Positions 49,001 to 52,164 of a stretch of 64,000 nucleotides of DNA are shown in pieces. The DNA is from Notospermus geniculatus (lineage: Eukaryota; Nemertea; Pilidiophora; Heteronemertea; Lineidae), in contig NMRB01000481.1 of the NCBI GenBank assembly GCA_002633025.1, forward strand, positions 26,210 through 90,209, written 5' to 3'. The notes beneath the pieces are model-generated. The model had not been told where the DNA came from. It saw nothing but the letters and a program-made list of their open reading frames with translations, and ran no database searches. Positions within the stretch are counted from its first letter, which is position 1, and every line of letters starts with the position of its first letter. A program made the translations under genes and the position numbers.

Positions 49001-50928
49001 CTTCCCCGGCCAGAAGAAAGCATCCATATTACACACCTGGTGTTCGACTCATCACACTCAGACCCACAAGGGAAGTTAGCTGCGACTGACGAAAACCGAC
49101 GGAAGCTTGGCATGGAACAAAATCCCTCCAAAGCTGAACTATGAACAAAAACACCACCGCGCCGCGGTATGGTGGTCTACTGAAATGCGAACACATGATA
49201 GACTACCGGTCTTTTTGGTGGCGCCACTGTATTCAACCTCTGGCTTTCAGTGGAGACACACCGAGAAATGGCATCCAAGTGACAGAGTCTACAAAAGATC
49301 AGCAGTTCCTTTCGGAGACCAAGTTTCAAATTGGCCAGGCTGTTTTTAGTGATTGCTCCTGTTGAAATATTATATGGTGCAATGGTAAAACCTCGGCAGC
49401 CCCAATTTGACCGTTTGCGATGGTCAAATTCGAGAGCGATTCGCTGCATGGCAATAAGGTCATGATATCCACGCAAATTCAACTAAGAACCTATTTCCGT
49501 TGTCAATTTGGATATCACTGAAGAATTACGTAACAATCACAAGTCAGATTACGGTCTTGTATTTCGTTGGCATCATTACGAGAAGTGATTTACCATCTGT
49601 CAGTTTTTAAGAGGTTTCTTTCTCGCCGTTTCTGATTACTACGTTCGTTAATTCTTACTCATCCGGCGTTGGTGAGGTCGTTCCTCCCGATCAGTTCGGC
49701 AAAGAACACCTCCGTTAATCGAAACCATCGGCTAAAAGCAGCAAGCAATCACAGGGAGTAAAGTCAAATTGTAGGAACACGGCAATTTTCTGAATCAGAG
49801 CTTTTCACGAGGTGAAACGTACTTCAGTCCCCCAGGAGACGAAGGCTTGGGCCAGCCAACGTCACCGTGAAAGATCATTGCGTGATTCGATAACAGATCG
49901 TTGCTTGCTATAGGACATCAAAGAATTCTTTCATTTGCAGCAAGAACGATTCCTTTTTCCCCCAAACTCAATTTTATCTTGATGAAATTTTTCAAAGACT
50001 TTTAAAATTTTTTCAAAAACTTTTCCAATCCATTTTTGATTAAATTGAAAGCTGGATCATCGGAATAAGTGCGTGATCGGTGATCGAAAGACGAATGCAT
50101 GCTGTGAATAGGGGTGATGGGCGTGTTTCAAAATTATGGGGCAAAATGTAACTTTGAAATGATCACAAAGATTTGTGTCATTGATTTTCCAAAAATCAAA
50201 TGTAGTATTTGATAATATACATGTAGACCTTTAACTATTAGTTTCTCCATCTGGGATGTACAGTGTACACTCATTTGCAGGAGGGTATCAAAAAATATCG
50301 AGCTTACCAGCAAAATCTATCGTTCCGTCCGACACCAAAACTACTTTCTGCTGTCAGACTTTAAAGGGTTAATAGATCGATTAGTTTGCAGTGCCATAAT
50401 TTAGAGCACCATGATAACTAGATCTGACATGAATGTTGTAGATTTCAAGAAACAGCCTTTCACCAGTAGACAAAAGAATGGTGAAAAATTTTTGAAACGC
50501 AACCTGATTTTTTCAGGCCACACACAGCAAACACTAGCAGTAGAGACATTTAGACCACCTTCAATGAACGTTAACGTAACTTCGTTGTCGTCACGCGCTA
50601 CTGAAATGCACTGGGACGTGCCGCCGGGTCAAATGAGTCTGACATGGATATCGTTTGGGTTTGCGTTCGCTGTCTTCCTAAAACACTCTACAATACGAAA
50701 TGGGAACAGATTGGTAGCCAAGATCACAAAATGGGGAGGTATTAAGCATACCACAAAAAAACCGTTAGTTTGTTGTCGTCAGCCACCAGCTTGCGTGCCA
50801 TACTCCCTACTTCACGAAATGGATGGATAATGGAATCGAATGAGACACATACCTTGAAGGTTTTCCACCAGGGTTATAAATCCTGACATCCAGAGTGCAA
50901 TCAGTCCGAAGAAGCGTATCGAGAGCAT
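809..50928 (-). CDS. Relaxin-family peptide receptor-like GPCR, 16 coding exons
   Basis: This gene encodes a probable plasma-membrane receptor for a relaxin/insulin-like peptide, of the RXFP1/2 (LGR type C) family. Exons in transcript order are 50928-50853, 35265-35128, 33012-32929, 25708-25600, 21160-21089, 16202-16131, 15965-15894, 13494-13423, 12272-12201, 11784-11713, 8397-8326, 7219-7148, 3608-3537, 3217-2379, 1956-1730 and 1075-809. All have AG/GT borders and compatible phases; they sum to 2388 bases, or 795 residues plus stop. Domain order is signal peptide 1-25, LDLa 36-71, linker 72-99, LRR N-cap about 99-135, nine LRRs 136-352, hinge 353-389, 7TM 390-663 and tail 664-795. Human RXFP1 is similar in size and domain order, but I recall it having ten LRRs, so one 72-base exon may be missing without breaking the frame. 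The ligand and G-protein coupling are inferred from the family only. GRL101-like or insect Lgr3/Lgr4-like assignments are the main alternatives. Confidence 0.93.
1102..1561. repeat. Fold-back element whose two arms hold related open frames
   Basis: Arms 1165-1248 and 1474-1552 are about 85 percent alike as inverted repeats. A nested inverted pair lies at 1310-1329 and 1392-1411. Read outside-in, each arm is an open frame ending in a stop: plus strand 1102-1272 (56 codons) and minus strand 1561-1436. Both contain ENELQSA, then V or M, then DILDKND. They differ by one 6-base, in-frame gap. The protein is not recognised. The element lies in intron 15 of the receptor gene. Confidence 0.75.
1579..1704. 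mobile_element. Hairpin MITE, GGCCGC family, copy 1
   Basis: A near-complete palindrome. The left end GGGCCGACCGCACAGAAAG is the reverse complement of the right end. Inner arms share the AGTGCTTTCGGTGCCTATCGG motif with its relatives at 5711, 8153, 17394 and 19000. It has no coding capacity. It lies in intron 15, 26 bases from the donor of exon 15. Confidence 0.85.
1730..1956 (-). CDS. RXFP-like receptor exon 15: TM7 and proximal tail
   Basis: This 227-base exon starts in phase 1 at acceptor CATTTTCAG and encodes residues 632-707. TM7 carries the hallmark [11 protein letters not shown], with the NPxxY-type NPILY at 655-659, followed by basic helix-8-like residues ([15 protein letters not shown]) and a serine run (SSSSSD) that could be phosphorylated. 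It ends in phase 0 at donor GTATGTAC. Confidence 0.95.
1957..2378 (-). other. Intron 14 of receptor gene
   Basis: A 422-base phase-1 intron between the TM6 and TM7 exons. No repeat or other feature is seen in it. Confidence 0.9.
2379..3217 (-). CDS. RXFP-like receptor exon 14: hinge and TM1-TM6
   Basis: This 839-base exon encodes residues 352-632. The hinge ([12 protein letters not shown], then [10 protein letters not shown]) closely matches the RXFP hinge, whose C-x-P-x-x-DGISS is typical. Predicted helices are TM1 390-412, TM2 422-443, TM3 468-492, TM4 508-530, TM5 560-583 and TM6 608-631. Cysteines 465 and 468 before TM3 and C544 in the second extracellular loop could form the class A disulfide. 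TM3 ends in a canonical DRY (489-491). TM6 has FSDFSCWVP. The exon ends after one base of G632 at donor GTAAGTAC, in the third extracellular loop. Confidence 0.97.
3218..3536 (-). other. Intron 13 of receptor gene
   Basis: A 319-base phase-2 intron. Its only structure is a short hairpin with perfect 10-base arms (TCAAGATGGC / GCCATCTTGA) near 3383-3413. Confidence 0.9.
3537..3608 (-). CDS. RXFP-like receptor exon 13: LRR 9
   Basis: A 72-base, phase-2 exon beginning [12 protein letters not shown] and ending [10 protein letters not shown], with an NLT sequon. This is the membrane-proximal repeat and joins directly to the hinge at YFDRF. The acceptor is ATTTCCAG and the donor GTAAGTGA. Confidence 0.93.
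5686..6033. mobile_element. MITE, GCCAGCAGCACACCAG family, with nested hairpin
   Basis: The right end reads GCGATATCGTCTGGTGTGCTGCTGGCTT. The left end keeps GCGATATCGCGAGCGATT, its inverted counterpart. Relatives lie at 18813, 23361, 32146 and 56335. The GGCCGC hairpin at 5711-5835 sits just inside the left end. Confidence 0.7.
5711..5835. mobile_element. Hairpin MITE, GGCCGC family, copy 2 (nested)
   Basis: A near-perfect palindrome starting GGGCCGACCGCACAGAAAG and ending with its complement. It closely resembles the copy at 1579-1704 and sits inside the element at 5686-6033. Confidence 0.85.
6030..6237. mobile_element. MITE, TTTAAAGGAGCACGGTAT family, copy 1
   Basis: The left end CTTAAAGGAGCACGGTATCGCC pairs with the right end CACACCGTGGTCCTTTAAG. 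The interior matches 43883-44115 over most of its length, including an ACTACGTTGTCGGCGAATTG block and a GCTAGGTGGCT block. Confidence 0.75.
6725..6990. repeat. 38-base minisatellite
   Basis: Repeats of TCAGACAGCGATATCACATG followed by AACATGATGTGAACGCAA. Clear starts are near 6805 and 6843, continuing to about 6990, with flanking degenerate copies. Two variants alternate, GTGAACGC and GTTAATGCC, suggesting amplification as pairs. Confidence 0.9.
7148..7219 (-). CDS. RXFP-like receptor exon 12: LRR 8
   Basis: A 72-base, phase-2 exon beginning [10 protein letters not shown] and ending [10 protein letters not shown]. The acceptor is CATTATTGCAG and the donor GTAAGTAG. Confidence 0.92.
7604..7683. 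repeat. Perfect spacer-less palindrome, about 80 bases
   Basis: The two halves meet at 7643/7644 (ATT|AAT) and are exact complements from 7606 to 7681. One ambiguous base (n) at 7682 lies at the edge. A direct partial copy of the arm (AAAATATTTCGG, then CCCGAG) lies at 7578-7594. It is either a real hairpin element or an assembly fold-back. Confidence 0.9.
8153..8280. mobile_element. Hairpin MITE, GGCCGC family, copy 3
   Basis: Ends CTGGGGTGGCCGCATAGAAA and TTTCTATGCGGCTACCCCTG. The interior AGCACTAGCGGAG arms pair. It is nearly identical to the copy at 19000-19111 over the right half (CCATGCATTTTAACACCGAT), but has an extra inverted segment in the left half. Confidence 0.88.
8326..8397 (-). 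CDS. RXFP-like receptor exon 11: LRR 7
   Basis: A 72-base, phase-2 exon beginning [10 protein letters not shown] and ending [10 protein letters not shown]. The acceptor is GTCTTTTCAG and the donor GTGAGTAT. It lies just downstream, in transcript order, of the 54-base minisatellite. Confidence 0.92.
8515..8895. repeat. 54-base minisatellite, about 7 copies
   Basis: The unit begins TATTCTTTGGTATTTTGACC and contains GCCTTCAAGCAATCCCATCG. Copies begin at about 8527, 8581, 8635, 8691, 8745, 8799 and 8853. CAAGC and CAACC variants are intermixed. One copy has a 2-base insertion. Because 54 is a multiple of 3 and no unit contains a stop in some frames, long open frames appear on both strands; they are not evidence of a gene. 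Confidence 0.95.
9434..9510. mobile_element. Perfect 30-base-arm hairpin
   Basis: Arms AAGCCCCCCGCACACGGTGC... at 9434-9463 and the exact complement at 9481-9510, with a 17-base loop. A TTA lies outside each end, which could be a target duplication. It looks like a very short hairpin MITE. Confidence 0.85.
10075..10520. repeat. Dispersed repeat, related to 12940-13190, with nested element
   Basis: The segment ATTGACCAATCAGCACGGG, then TCAAATCACGTGA, then a CCAGTTGTGGCCTCG-like block, recurs at 12940-13190 (ACCAATCAGCACGGG, AATCACGTGA, GTTGTTGCCTCG). Relative to that copy, this one is interrupted by a GGTGTAAC-family element at about 10189-10351. Confidence 0.7.
10189..10351. mobile_element. 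GGTGTAAC-family MITE, nested
   Basis: The left end TGTAACGATTTTCTGTGTAG and right end CACACTGAAAAACGTTACAC are inverted repeats. The interior GGAATAAGGCGCGACTTGAC, then an ACACAGAGAAACAG-like block, is shared with 57647-57812. Confidence 0.75.
10880..10935 (-). repeat. Possible tRNA-derived SINE fragment
   Basis: On the minus strand, GGGTTCGATTCTGG resembles a Pol III B box preceded by a TGGCGATTGATGCC stretch. No clear A box and no full cloverleaf is seen, so this is weak. Confidence 0.25.
11446..11601. mobile_element. Hammerhead-like dispersed element, copy A
   Basis: The flank GAGCACAAAAGGCGACACACAAAATGATAA is followed by a minus-strand core CTGAAGAAGACCCC, a loop, GGGGTG, then GAAA and an AT-rich stem. 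A truncated inverted second copy makes perfect 30-base arms at 11529-11558 and 11572-11601. Related copies lie at 33942, 44225, 52165 and 57893. Confidence 0.75.
11713..11784 (-). CDS. RXFP-like receptor exon 10: LRR 6
   Basis: A 72-base, phase-2 exon beginning [10 protein letters not shown] and ending FRYQTNLRR plus two bases of the next codon. The acceptor is TCTCTTTCAG and the donor GTGAGTAT. Confidence 0.92.
11785..12200 (-). other. Intron 9 of receptor gene
   Basis: A 416-base phase-2 intron with no recognisable element. Confidence 0.9.
12201..12272 (-). CDS. RXFP-like receptor exon 9: LRR 5
   Basis: A 72-base, phase-2 exon beginning [12 protein letters not shown] and ending LRYVSEI. 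The acceptor is ATTCTTTCAG and the donor GTGAGTAG. Confidence 0.91.
12309..12424 (-). repeat. SINE 3'-end fragment
   Basis: It contains GTTAAAGTTTGGATTTATAG, then ACATCAACAACGCAGAGGT, then CACTTTAACCCCCAATCTACC. The same modules in the same order occur in the 3' half of the full SINE at 48640-48972. The 5' tRNA-like part is missing. Confidence 0.75.
12435..12655. mobile_element. Hairpin element with GCAAAGCAAGTCGC ends
   Basis: Outer arms near 12455-12482 and 12617-12655 are inverted repeats (TTTTGCTTTGCGACTTGCTTTGCAAC type). Inner arms around GATCGCAAGGAACTGATACC and GGCGATCGAG pair less well. No coding capacity. Confidence 0.6.
12940..13190. repeat. Dispersed repeat, second copy
   Basis: GTCGGCAACAACTG at the left and an inverted CAACTGTTGCC at the right frame a unit whose middle (ACCAATCAGCACGGG, then AATCACGTGA) matches 10360-10440. 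It probably represents the uninterrupted form of that repeat. Confidence 0.65.
13423..13494 (-). CDS. RXFP-like receptor exon 8: LRR 4
   Basis: A 72-base, phase-2 exon beginning [12 protein letters not shown] and ending FKSLDVI. The acceptor is CTCTCTGCAG and the donor GTGAGTAG. Consensus N and L positions are intact. Confidence 0.92.
13616..13718. mobile_element. Hairpin element
   Basis: Arms CCTCCCATGGCAGGGCTTTGG...CGCTCCTC and GAGGAGCGAG...CCCCTGCTGTGGGAGG are inverted repeats around a short loop containing AAAGCACACAAAGTGT. No coding capacity. Confidence 0.65.
14295..14638. repeat. Diverged 140-base direct duplication, period 206
   Basis: CAATCTTTTTCAAAA, then a GTGACGTTAAGG-like block, then TTTAAGCCCATTA, then GATAAGCCAAGAGTT, then TCTAGAATTGGATCGAAATC occurs at 14295-14433 and again at 14501-14638 with scattered differences. 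The spacer contains a CCTCC/CCACCACC run. Confidence 0.9.
15894..15965 (-). CDS. RXFP-like receptor exon 7: LRR 3
   Basis: A 72-base, phase-2 exon beginning [10 protein letters not shown] and ending [10 protein letters not shown], a textbook LRR. The acceptor is CTTTTTTCCAG and the donor GTAAGTAG. It lies only 165 bases from exon 6. A longer open frame runs antisense across it and is not considered real. Confidence 0.92.
16131..16202 (-). CDS. RXFP-like receptor exon 6: LRR 2, cysteine-rich
   Basis: A 72-base, phase-2 exon beginning [10 protein letters not shown]. It carries an unusual NCTFCGCD segment (C173, C176, C178) where the variable part of the repeat lies, including an NCT sequon. 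The acceptor is ATTTTCAG and the donor GTAAGTTG. The three cysteines suggest a local disulfide, which is inference. Confidence 0.9.
16623..17236. other. Assembly gap (614 N)
   Basis: Unknown bases, immediately preceded by a run of C at 16609-16622, a likely cause of sequencing failure. Open frames spanning it are meaningless. Confidence 1.
17394..17526. mobile_element. Hairpin MITE, GGCCGC family, copy 4
   Basis: Ends TGGGCGGGCCGCCATGAAAC and GTTTCGTGGCGGTCGCCCCTG. Inner arms GATAGCGCTAACAG and CTGTTAGTGCTATC pair. It is more diverged from the other four copies, with a different loop. Confidence 0.78.
18813..19158. mobile_element. MITE, GCCAGCAGCACACCAG family, copy 2, interrupted
   Basis: The left end AAAGCAGCCAGCACACCAGG and right end GATATCGCC...GTGTGCTG match the family. 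The interior GATGTGCGTTGGACAGAGGTGC-like block, then GAATCTTCTCGCCAGCG, recurs in the copies at 5686, 23361 and 32146. A GGCCGC hairpin is inserted at 19000-19111. Confidence 0.75.
19000..19111. mobile_element. Hairpin MITE, GGCCGC family, copy 5 (nested)
   Basis: CAGGGGTGGCCGCATAGAAA at the left and its complement ending CTACCCCTG at the right. It splits a GCGATC word of the host MITE, proving the order of insertion. Confidence 0.88.
19828..19944. mobile_element. Hairpin MITE, GGGAGGTTTCGC-ended, copy 1
   Basis: Ends AATAGGGAGGTTTCGCAAG and CTTGCGAAACCTCCCTATT. Inner arms GGCCCGACGACGACGTTTAT and ATAAACATCGTCGTATGGCC pair. It is closely related to 40031-40154. Confidence 0.88.
21089..21160 (-). 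CDS. RXFP-like receptor exon 5: LRR 1
   Basis: A 72-base, phase-2 exon encoding one repeat, beginning [10 protein letters not shown] and ending LIHLEEL. The L/N consensus positions fit. The acceptor is TTATTTTCAG and the donor GTAAGTTT. Confidence 0.92.
22280..22426. mobile_element. Hairpin MITE, GGGAGGTTTCGA-ended, copy 2
   Basis: Ends GGGGAGGTTTCGAAATCAAACG and CGTTTGATTTCGAAACCTCCC. Outer arms share only the first dozen bases with other members. The core (GATAAACCAAACTTTTACGAC) is unrelated to that of 19828. Confidence 0.85.
22581..22766. mobile_element. Hairpin element with perfect 48-base arms
   Basis: Arms 22581-22628 (AATAGACATCCTGCGAAAGT...) and 22719-22766 are exact reverse complements around a 90-base spacer that itself contains GGCCTA words and partial inverted repeats. 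Confidence 0.9.
23361..23620. mobile_element. MITE, GCCAGCAGCACACCAG family, copy 3
   Basis: GGGCAGCACACCAGACGAGG at the left, then GATCGCCACCGAA, then GGTGTGCGCTGGACAGCAAT, then CGGCGATGATCGCCCAATAT. It shares the family order with 5686 and 18813. Confidence 0.7.
25271..25441. mobile_element. GGTGTA-family element, copy lacking the hAT-like insertion
   Basis: CAGTAAAAAGTGTCCGCTTC, then ATTGTTGAACGACGGATTAA, then GTAACAATAGGATC, then ACAGTTTTTCCTAGGACA matches 59395-59533 base for base over most of its length. Here the AAAAAGTGTCC word is uninterrupted. Confidence 0.75.
25600..25708 (-). CDS. RXFP-like receptor exon 4: LRR N-terminal cap
   Basis: This 109-base exon encodes residues 100-136. 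The [10 protein letters not shown] motif, with C99 supplied by the previous exon, is a cysteine-rich LRRNT cap, followed by [17 protein letters not shown], the usual lead-in to the first repeat. There is an N-glycosylation sequon, NTT. The exon starts in phase 1 and ends in phase 2, switching to the phase shared by all LRR exons. The acceptor is CCTTTTAG and the donor GTAAGTAC. Confidence 0.92.
26870..26935 (-). repeat. Hammerhead-like hairpin, second sequence type
   Basis: On the minus strand, CTGAGGAAGCCGGG, TGT, CCCTGCGAAATGTCGACATC gives a CUGANGA-like box, a closed stem, GAAA, then a perfect ATGTC/GACAT stem and a C. The layout is that of the elements at 52165 and 11446 but the bases differ. 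No second copy of this type is seen in the window. Confidence 0.45.
27620..28217. mobile_element. Possible MITE with AGCGTCCACTA ends
   Basis: AGCGTCCACTAGGGCGCGGA at the left faces AATAGTGGACACT at the right. The interior is rich in GCGGA/TCCGC words and has a central inverted pair (AAATTTTGATCGAGACC / CCAAAATTTCG). It includes one ambiguous base at 28077. Confidence 0.5.
29226..29631. mobile_element. Long hairpin, GTGAGGTTTCGC-ended, copy 3
   Basis: Ends GAGGTTTCGCAAATCTGACG and CGTCAGATTTGCGAAACCTC, extended by CACGAAGTACGAAATACGAAA and its complement. The roughly 400-base body is longer than the other members. Confidence 0.85.
30130..30890. repeat. 78-base degenerate minisatellite, about 10 copies
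   Basis: The unit contains CCGAAGAAATTTCACAATTC, then TAGTGAGTGTAGGTTGC, then TGACCACAACAGCTATTG. The best copies start near 30518, 30596 and 30675. The outer copies decay in both directions, as expected if growth is in the middle. Confidence 0.9.
32146..32353. mobile_element. MITE, GCCAGCAGCACACCAG family, copy 4
   Basis: AAGCCAGCAGCACTCCAGAC at the left, GGATATCGCCTGATGTCCTACTGGCTTTA at the right, with the family interior GGTGTGCGCTGGACGGAGAT and GAATCTTCTCACCGG. Confidence 0.75.
32929..33012 (-). CDS. RXFP-like receptor exon 3: LDLa-LRR linker
   Basis: This 84-base exon is phase 1 at both ends and encodes residues 72-99, a very charged stretch starting [15 protein letters not shown] and ending in a cysteine (C99). 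The aromatic/acidic FDDEYW patch lies where the vertebrate linker carries its FDKYF-type ligand-contacting motif. The acceptor is ATTTTTTCAG and the donor GTAAGTTC. The flanking exons join it in frame on both sides. A different frame is also open here, but only this one fits its neighbours. Confidence 0.85.
33942..34050 (-). mobile_element. Hammerhead-like dispersed element, copy B
   Basis: On the minus strand, CTGAGGAAGACCCC, GGTT, GGGGTCGAAAATTCGC..., then AAGTTGACTT, ending near GACACACAAGGTGAT. It shares the same module order as the copy at 52165. Confidence 0.75.
34471..34706. mobile_element. Inverted-repeat element
   Basis: GAGGTTGGATGTCGCTCCAC, then TCTCTGGAGACTGC, at 34471-34515 is the inverted copy of 34660-34706. 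The spacer carries no gene. Confidence 0.8.
34750..34995. mobile_element. Inverted-repeat element spanning an assembly gap
   Basis: Arms CCCACTTACCTGTCCCATTC (left) and GAATGGGACAGG...TAAGTGGGAG (right) flank a gap. CCTGAAGTTGCAACTTCAGG, a perfect 20-base palindrome, abuts the N run. Confidence 0.7.
34800..34849. other. Assembly gap (50 N)
   Basis: Fifty unknown bases between the arms of an inverted-repeat element. The adjacent palindrome probably stopped the sequencing or assembly. Confidence 1.
35128..35265 (-). CDS. RXFP-like receptor exon 2: LDL-receptor class A module
   Basis: This 138-base exon is phase 1 at both ends, the usual form for a shuffled LDLa module. It encodes residues 26-72. 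Six cysteines sit at about residues 36, 43, 49, 56, 62 and 71. The [17 protein letters not shown] segment is followed by LDELNC, and the acidic residues D57, D61, D67 and E68 fit calcium coordination. In vertebrate RXFP1/2 the LDLa module is needed for receptor activation. Only one LDLa module was found, as in vertebrate RXFPs and unlike the multi-LDLa GRL101 type. The acceptor is TTTGTTTTTAG and the donor GTGAGTAC. Confidence 0.93.
35996..38399. repeat. Tandem duplication, copy 1 (2404 bases)
   Basis: Begins AGCCATTAAATGACGTCG and ends ...GAGCTACACGTGTGCGGA, then the same start recurs at 38400. The two copies match nearly base for base. Copy 1 holds a TACATGTA-rich stretch at 36950-37010 that differs in copy 2. 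Confidence 0.95.
37524..37709. mobile_element. GGTGTAAC-family MITE inside copy 1
   Basis: AGGTGTAACGTCTTTGAATG at the left and CACTGGCAGATGTTACACCT at the right are inverted ends. The interior TTGTTGGACGGAATGCTCAG, then GACTTGACAATAGGAAACAC, is shared with 57647-57812. It recurs at 39900-40203, where it carries the extra hairpin. Confidence 0.8.
38400..40894. repeat. Tandem duplication, copy 2
   Basis: Same content as 35996-38399, with differences: a local duplication of GAACACTCTGCTGTACC near 38820-38880, loss of about 20 bases near 39199, and a hairpin MITE at 40031-40154. Matching open frames in the two copies (for instance complement of 38029-38214 and 40523-40708) only reflect recent duplication. 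Confidence 0.95.
40031..40154. mobile_element. Hairpin MITE, GAGGTTTCGC-ended, copy 4, with empty-site control
   Basis: Ends GCGAGGTTTCGCAAGCGCCC and GGGCGCTTGCGAAACTTCAC. Inner arms match those of 19828 (ACAATAGATAAACGTCGTCG). The equivalent place in the first duplicate, near 37665, reads straight through (CCCAGACAATTAGGGGAAAC), so insertion came after the duplication. Confidence 0.92.
41017..41078. repeat. Short direct duplication
   Basis: GCAGAATCGGTGGAAATGTG, then ACTGCAGCAT, occurs twice in tandem with one base change. It lies just past the end of the 2.4-kb duplication. Confidence 0.85.
43883..44115. mobile_element. MITE, TTTAAAGGAGCACGGTAT family, copy 2
   Basis: GCTTTAAAGGAGCCCGGTAT at the left and ATACCGTGCCCCTTTAA at the right. 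The interior blocks CCACTTTTTCTCGATAGCCG, AACTACGTTGTCGGCGAATG and GCTAGGTGGCTCC match 6030-6237. Confidence 0.78.
44225..44326 (+). mobile_element. Hammerhead-like dispersed element, copy C
   Basis: AAGACCCCGGTTGGGGTCGA, then AAATTCGTGAATTC, then GATTGACTT and the 3' word ATCATTTTGTGTGTCAATTT. The CTGANGA box is degraded to CTTGAAA. Confidence 0.7.
44935..45020. mobile_element. Degenerate GGTGTAAC-family fragment
   Basis: ACACTAACAGACAGGAACTT, then GATGTCCCCTGTACA, then ATTACACCTG, resembling the right half of the family. The left end is not clear. Confidence 0.45.
46740..46836. mobile_element. GGTGTAAC-family MITE, right half
   Basis: GAGTCCGTTTGCCAGTATGT, then CACAGAAAAATGGCCACACTG, then AAAAACGTTACAC match the right part of 57647-57812. 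The left end is missing. Confidence 0.65.
46943..47176. mobile_element. MITE with GTTACACTACATA ends
   Basis: GGTTACACTACATAGAAATC, then CCCGGGTTTTTT, at the left faces ACACGGGTTTTTTTTATGTAGTGTAAC at the right. A similar left end and CCCGGGTTTTTTGCGG occur at 35828-35860, apparently without a matching right end. Confidence 0.75.
47800..47845. mobile_element. Solo end of the AGTTTTCGCAAAG hairpin family
   Basis: TTCGCATTGGCGTTTCGGGC, then GCTTTGCGAAAACTCCCTA matches the right arm of 56196-56329. No left arm was found nearby. Confidence 0.65.
48640..48972 (-). mobile_element. tRNA-derived SINE
   Basis: On the minus strand the 5' end reads GGAGCCAGGTGGTGTAGTGG, then TTCGGGTCTCGG, an A-box-like tRNA start. 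About 45 bases later comes GTTCGAATCCCACTG, a good Pol III B box. A non-tRNA body follows (TGAGACTTTGGGCAGGTCTC), then a repeated GTTTGTATCTGATATCAACAAC module and a tail of AACTTT repeats. A 3' fragment of the same family lies at 12309-12424. It is not a functional tRNA gene. Confidence 0.85.
50853..50928 (-). CDS. RXFP-like receptor exon 1: start codon and signal peptide
   Basis: The ATG (complement of 50926-50928) opens 25 codons starting [13 protein letters not shown]. This is a short basic n-region (R5), a hydrophobic core and then VENLQ, as expected for a cleaved signal peptide. The exon ends after one base of a codon, before the donor GTATGTG. That phase matches exactly the phase-1 start of the LDLa exon, joining as ...ENLQ-G-ISPD. 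The ATG follows a run of eight A. A good acceptor (pyrimidine-rich, then CAG) ends at 50952, so the transcribed exon may begin at 50951 with a 23-base 5' UTR part. I chose this ATG because it is the only one giving a signal peptide in the right phase. Confidence 0.8.
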
Positions 50929-51069
50929 TTTTTTTCTCTTTATCCACAGTCCTGATCACAAGAAGAAAATCTGATACTCCAGAGAACCCATGATCGGTGC
51001 AACAACGCTGTCGTTCTGTGAATTAATCCAGTTGTTTGTTTGTGTTTGGTATCTTTGGGGCGTCACAGT

Positions 51070-51262
51070 CGACCACAGAGCACAAATTGTAGCACTATGT
51101 AGAGCCACAGAGCACAAAGTGTAGCACAATATAAGGCCACAGAGCACAAAGTGTAGCACAATATAAGGCCACAGAGCACAAAGTGTAGCACAATATAAGG
51201 CCACAGAGCACAAAGTGTAGCACAATATAAGGCCAAATTGTACTACAATGTAAGGCCAATTT
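51070..51262. repeat. 32-base minisatellite, about 6 copies
   Basis: The unit GCCACAGAGCACAAAGTGTA, then GCACAATATAAG, repeats with copies starting near 51072, 51104, 51136, 51168 and 51200, ending in degraded copies (GGCCAAATTGTACTACAATG). It lies about 120 bases upstream of the possible receptor 5' exon border. Confidence 0.92.
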
Positions 51263-51365
51263 GAGATGTAACATCCGATGTTTCTCGACGCAAAACGATC
51301 CACGGTAGTGCAATCCTTTACTTCAGCCTGATCTAAGTAAAAAAAATCATAAATCCCTGTACACA

Positions 51366-51560
51366 AGTAAAAAAGTCGCCTGCCCCTAACAACACCGAAA
51401 ATCCGGGTTACTTAATGCAAAACACCGATTTTCAGTGTAGGTGTCAAAACATATTAATCAACACTGAAAATCAGTTGTCATGCACTAAATACGTGCATGC
51501 ACCCTGTATATCCCTGATTTTCGGTGTTCGCAGCACTGAAGTGAACACCACTTTTTTACT
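51366..51560. mobile_element. Hairpin MITE with GTAAAAAAGT ends
   Basis: GTAAAAAAGTCG...ACACCGAAAATCC at the left and GATTTTCGGTGTT...ACCACTTTTTTAC at the right. The ACACCGATTTTCAGTGT word is repeated in inverted form inside. Confidence 0.75.
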
Positions 51561-52164
51561 TTGTATCTCAGTTTGATCTTGATAATTGTGCCAGTGGGTC
51601 GTTCAGGTAAACGCCCGTTCCACGATTCCTAAAAATTCAGTGCGTACTAATTCCTTTCATGTTCTCGTCACAAAACGCCGACTCCATTCGAAGCGAATCA
51701 ATCAACGCTCAAACGATGTAAATAATGATCTCCAAATCGTTGCATTAATCAGTGCACCCGGCAAAGCCGCTTGGGAGTCGATTAGCCACGTATCAGTTCG
51801 TTCCGCCTCAACCGCTTGGCTTCACATCAACAGTCTGCATTTTACCGATACCCCGGTACAAAATGGCTTCCCTAATTGAAACGTCTGTATCTGAAATGAC
51901 AGTGTTGCAAAACATGAAAGAGATCGATGTAGCTGAAAAAAAAGTATAGTATTTAGTAAATCAAGTTAAGAATTACTCTTTCATCCACTGGTTGTGCAGC
52001 TCTCTAAGAAATTTTTTGTCTCAAAACGCCTTCTGTAAGAAGCCGTACCGGTACGACATTCAAAGACGGTATGAGCAGAATTACCATTATTTGGCACCAC
52101 TAATCAAATACGGTACATGTAATAGCAAATTACATGGTCTTATTTATTTTTGATATCCAACATA

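Larger units (their letters stand above)
35266..50852 (-). other. Intron 1 of receptor gene (15.6 kb)
   Basis: A phase-1 intron between the signal peptide and LDLa exons. It holds the 2.4-kb tandem duplication (35996-40894), a 30-base direct duplication at 41017-41078, a MITE at 43883-44115, a hammerhead-like element at 44225-44326, GGTGTAAC-type fragments, a CCCGGGTTTTTT element at 46943-47176 and a SINE at 48640-48972. 41100-43880, 45020-46740 and 48980-50850 contain no gene I recognise. No second LDLa exon was found. Confidence 0.8.
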
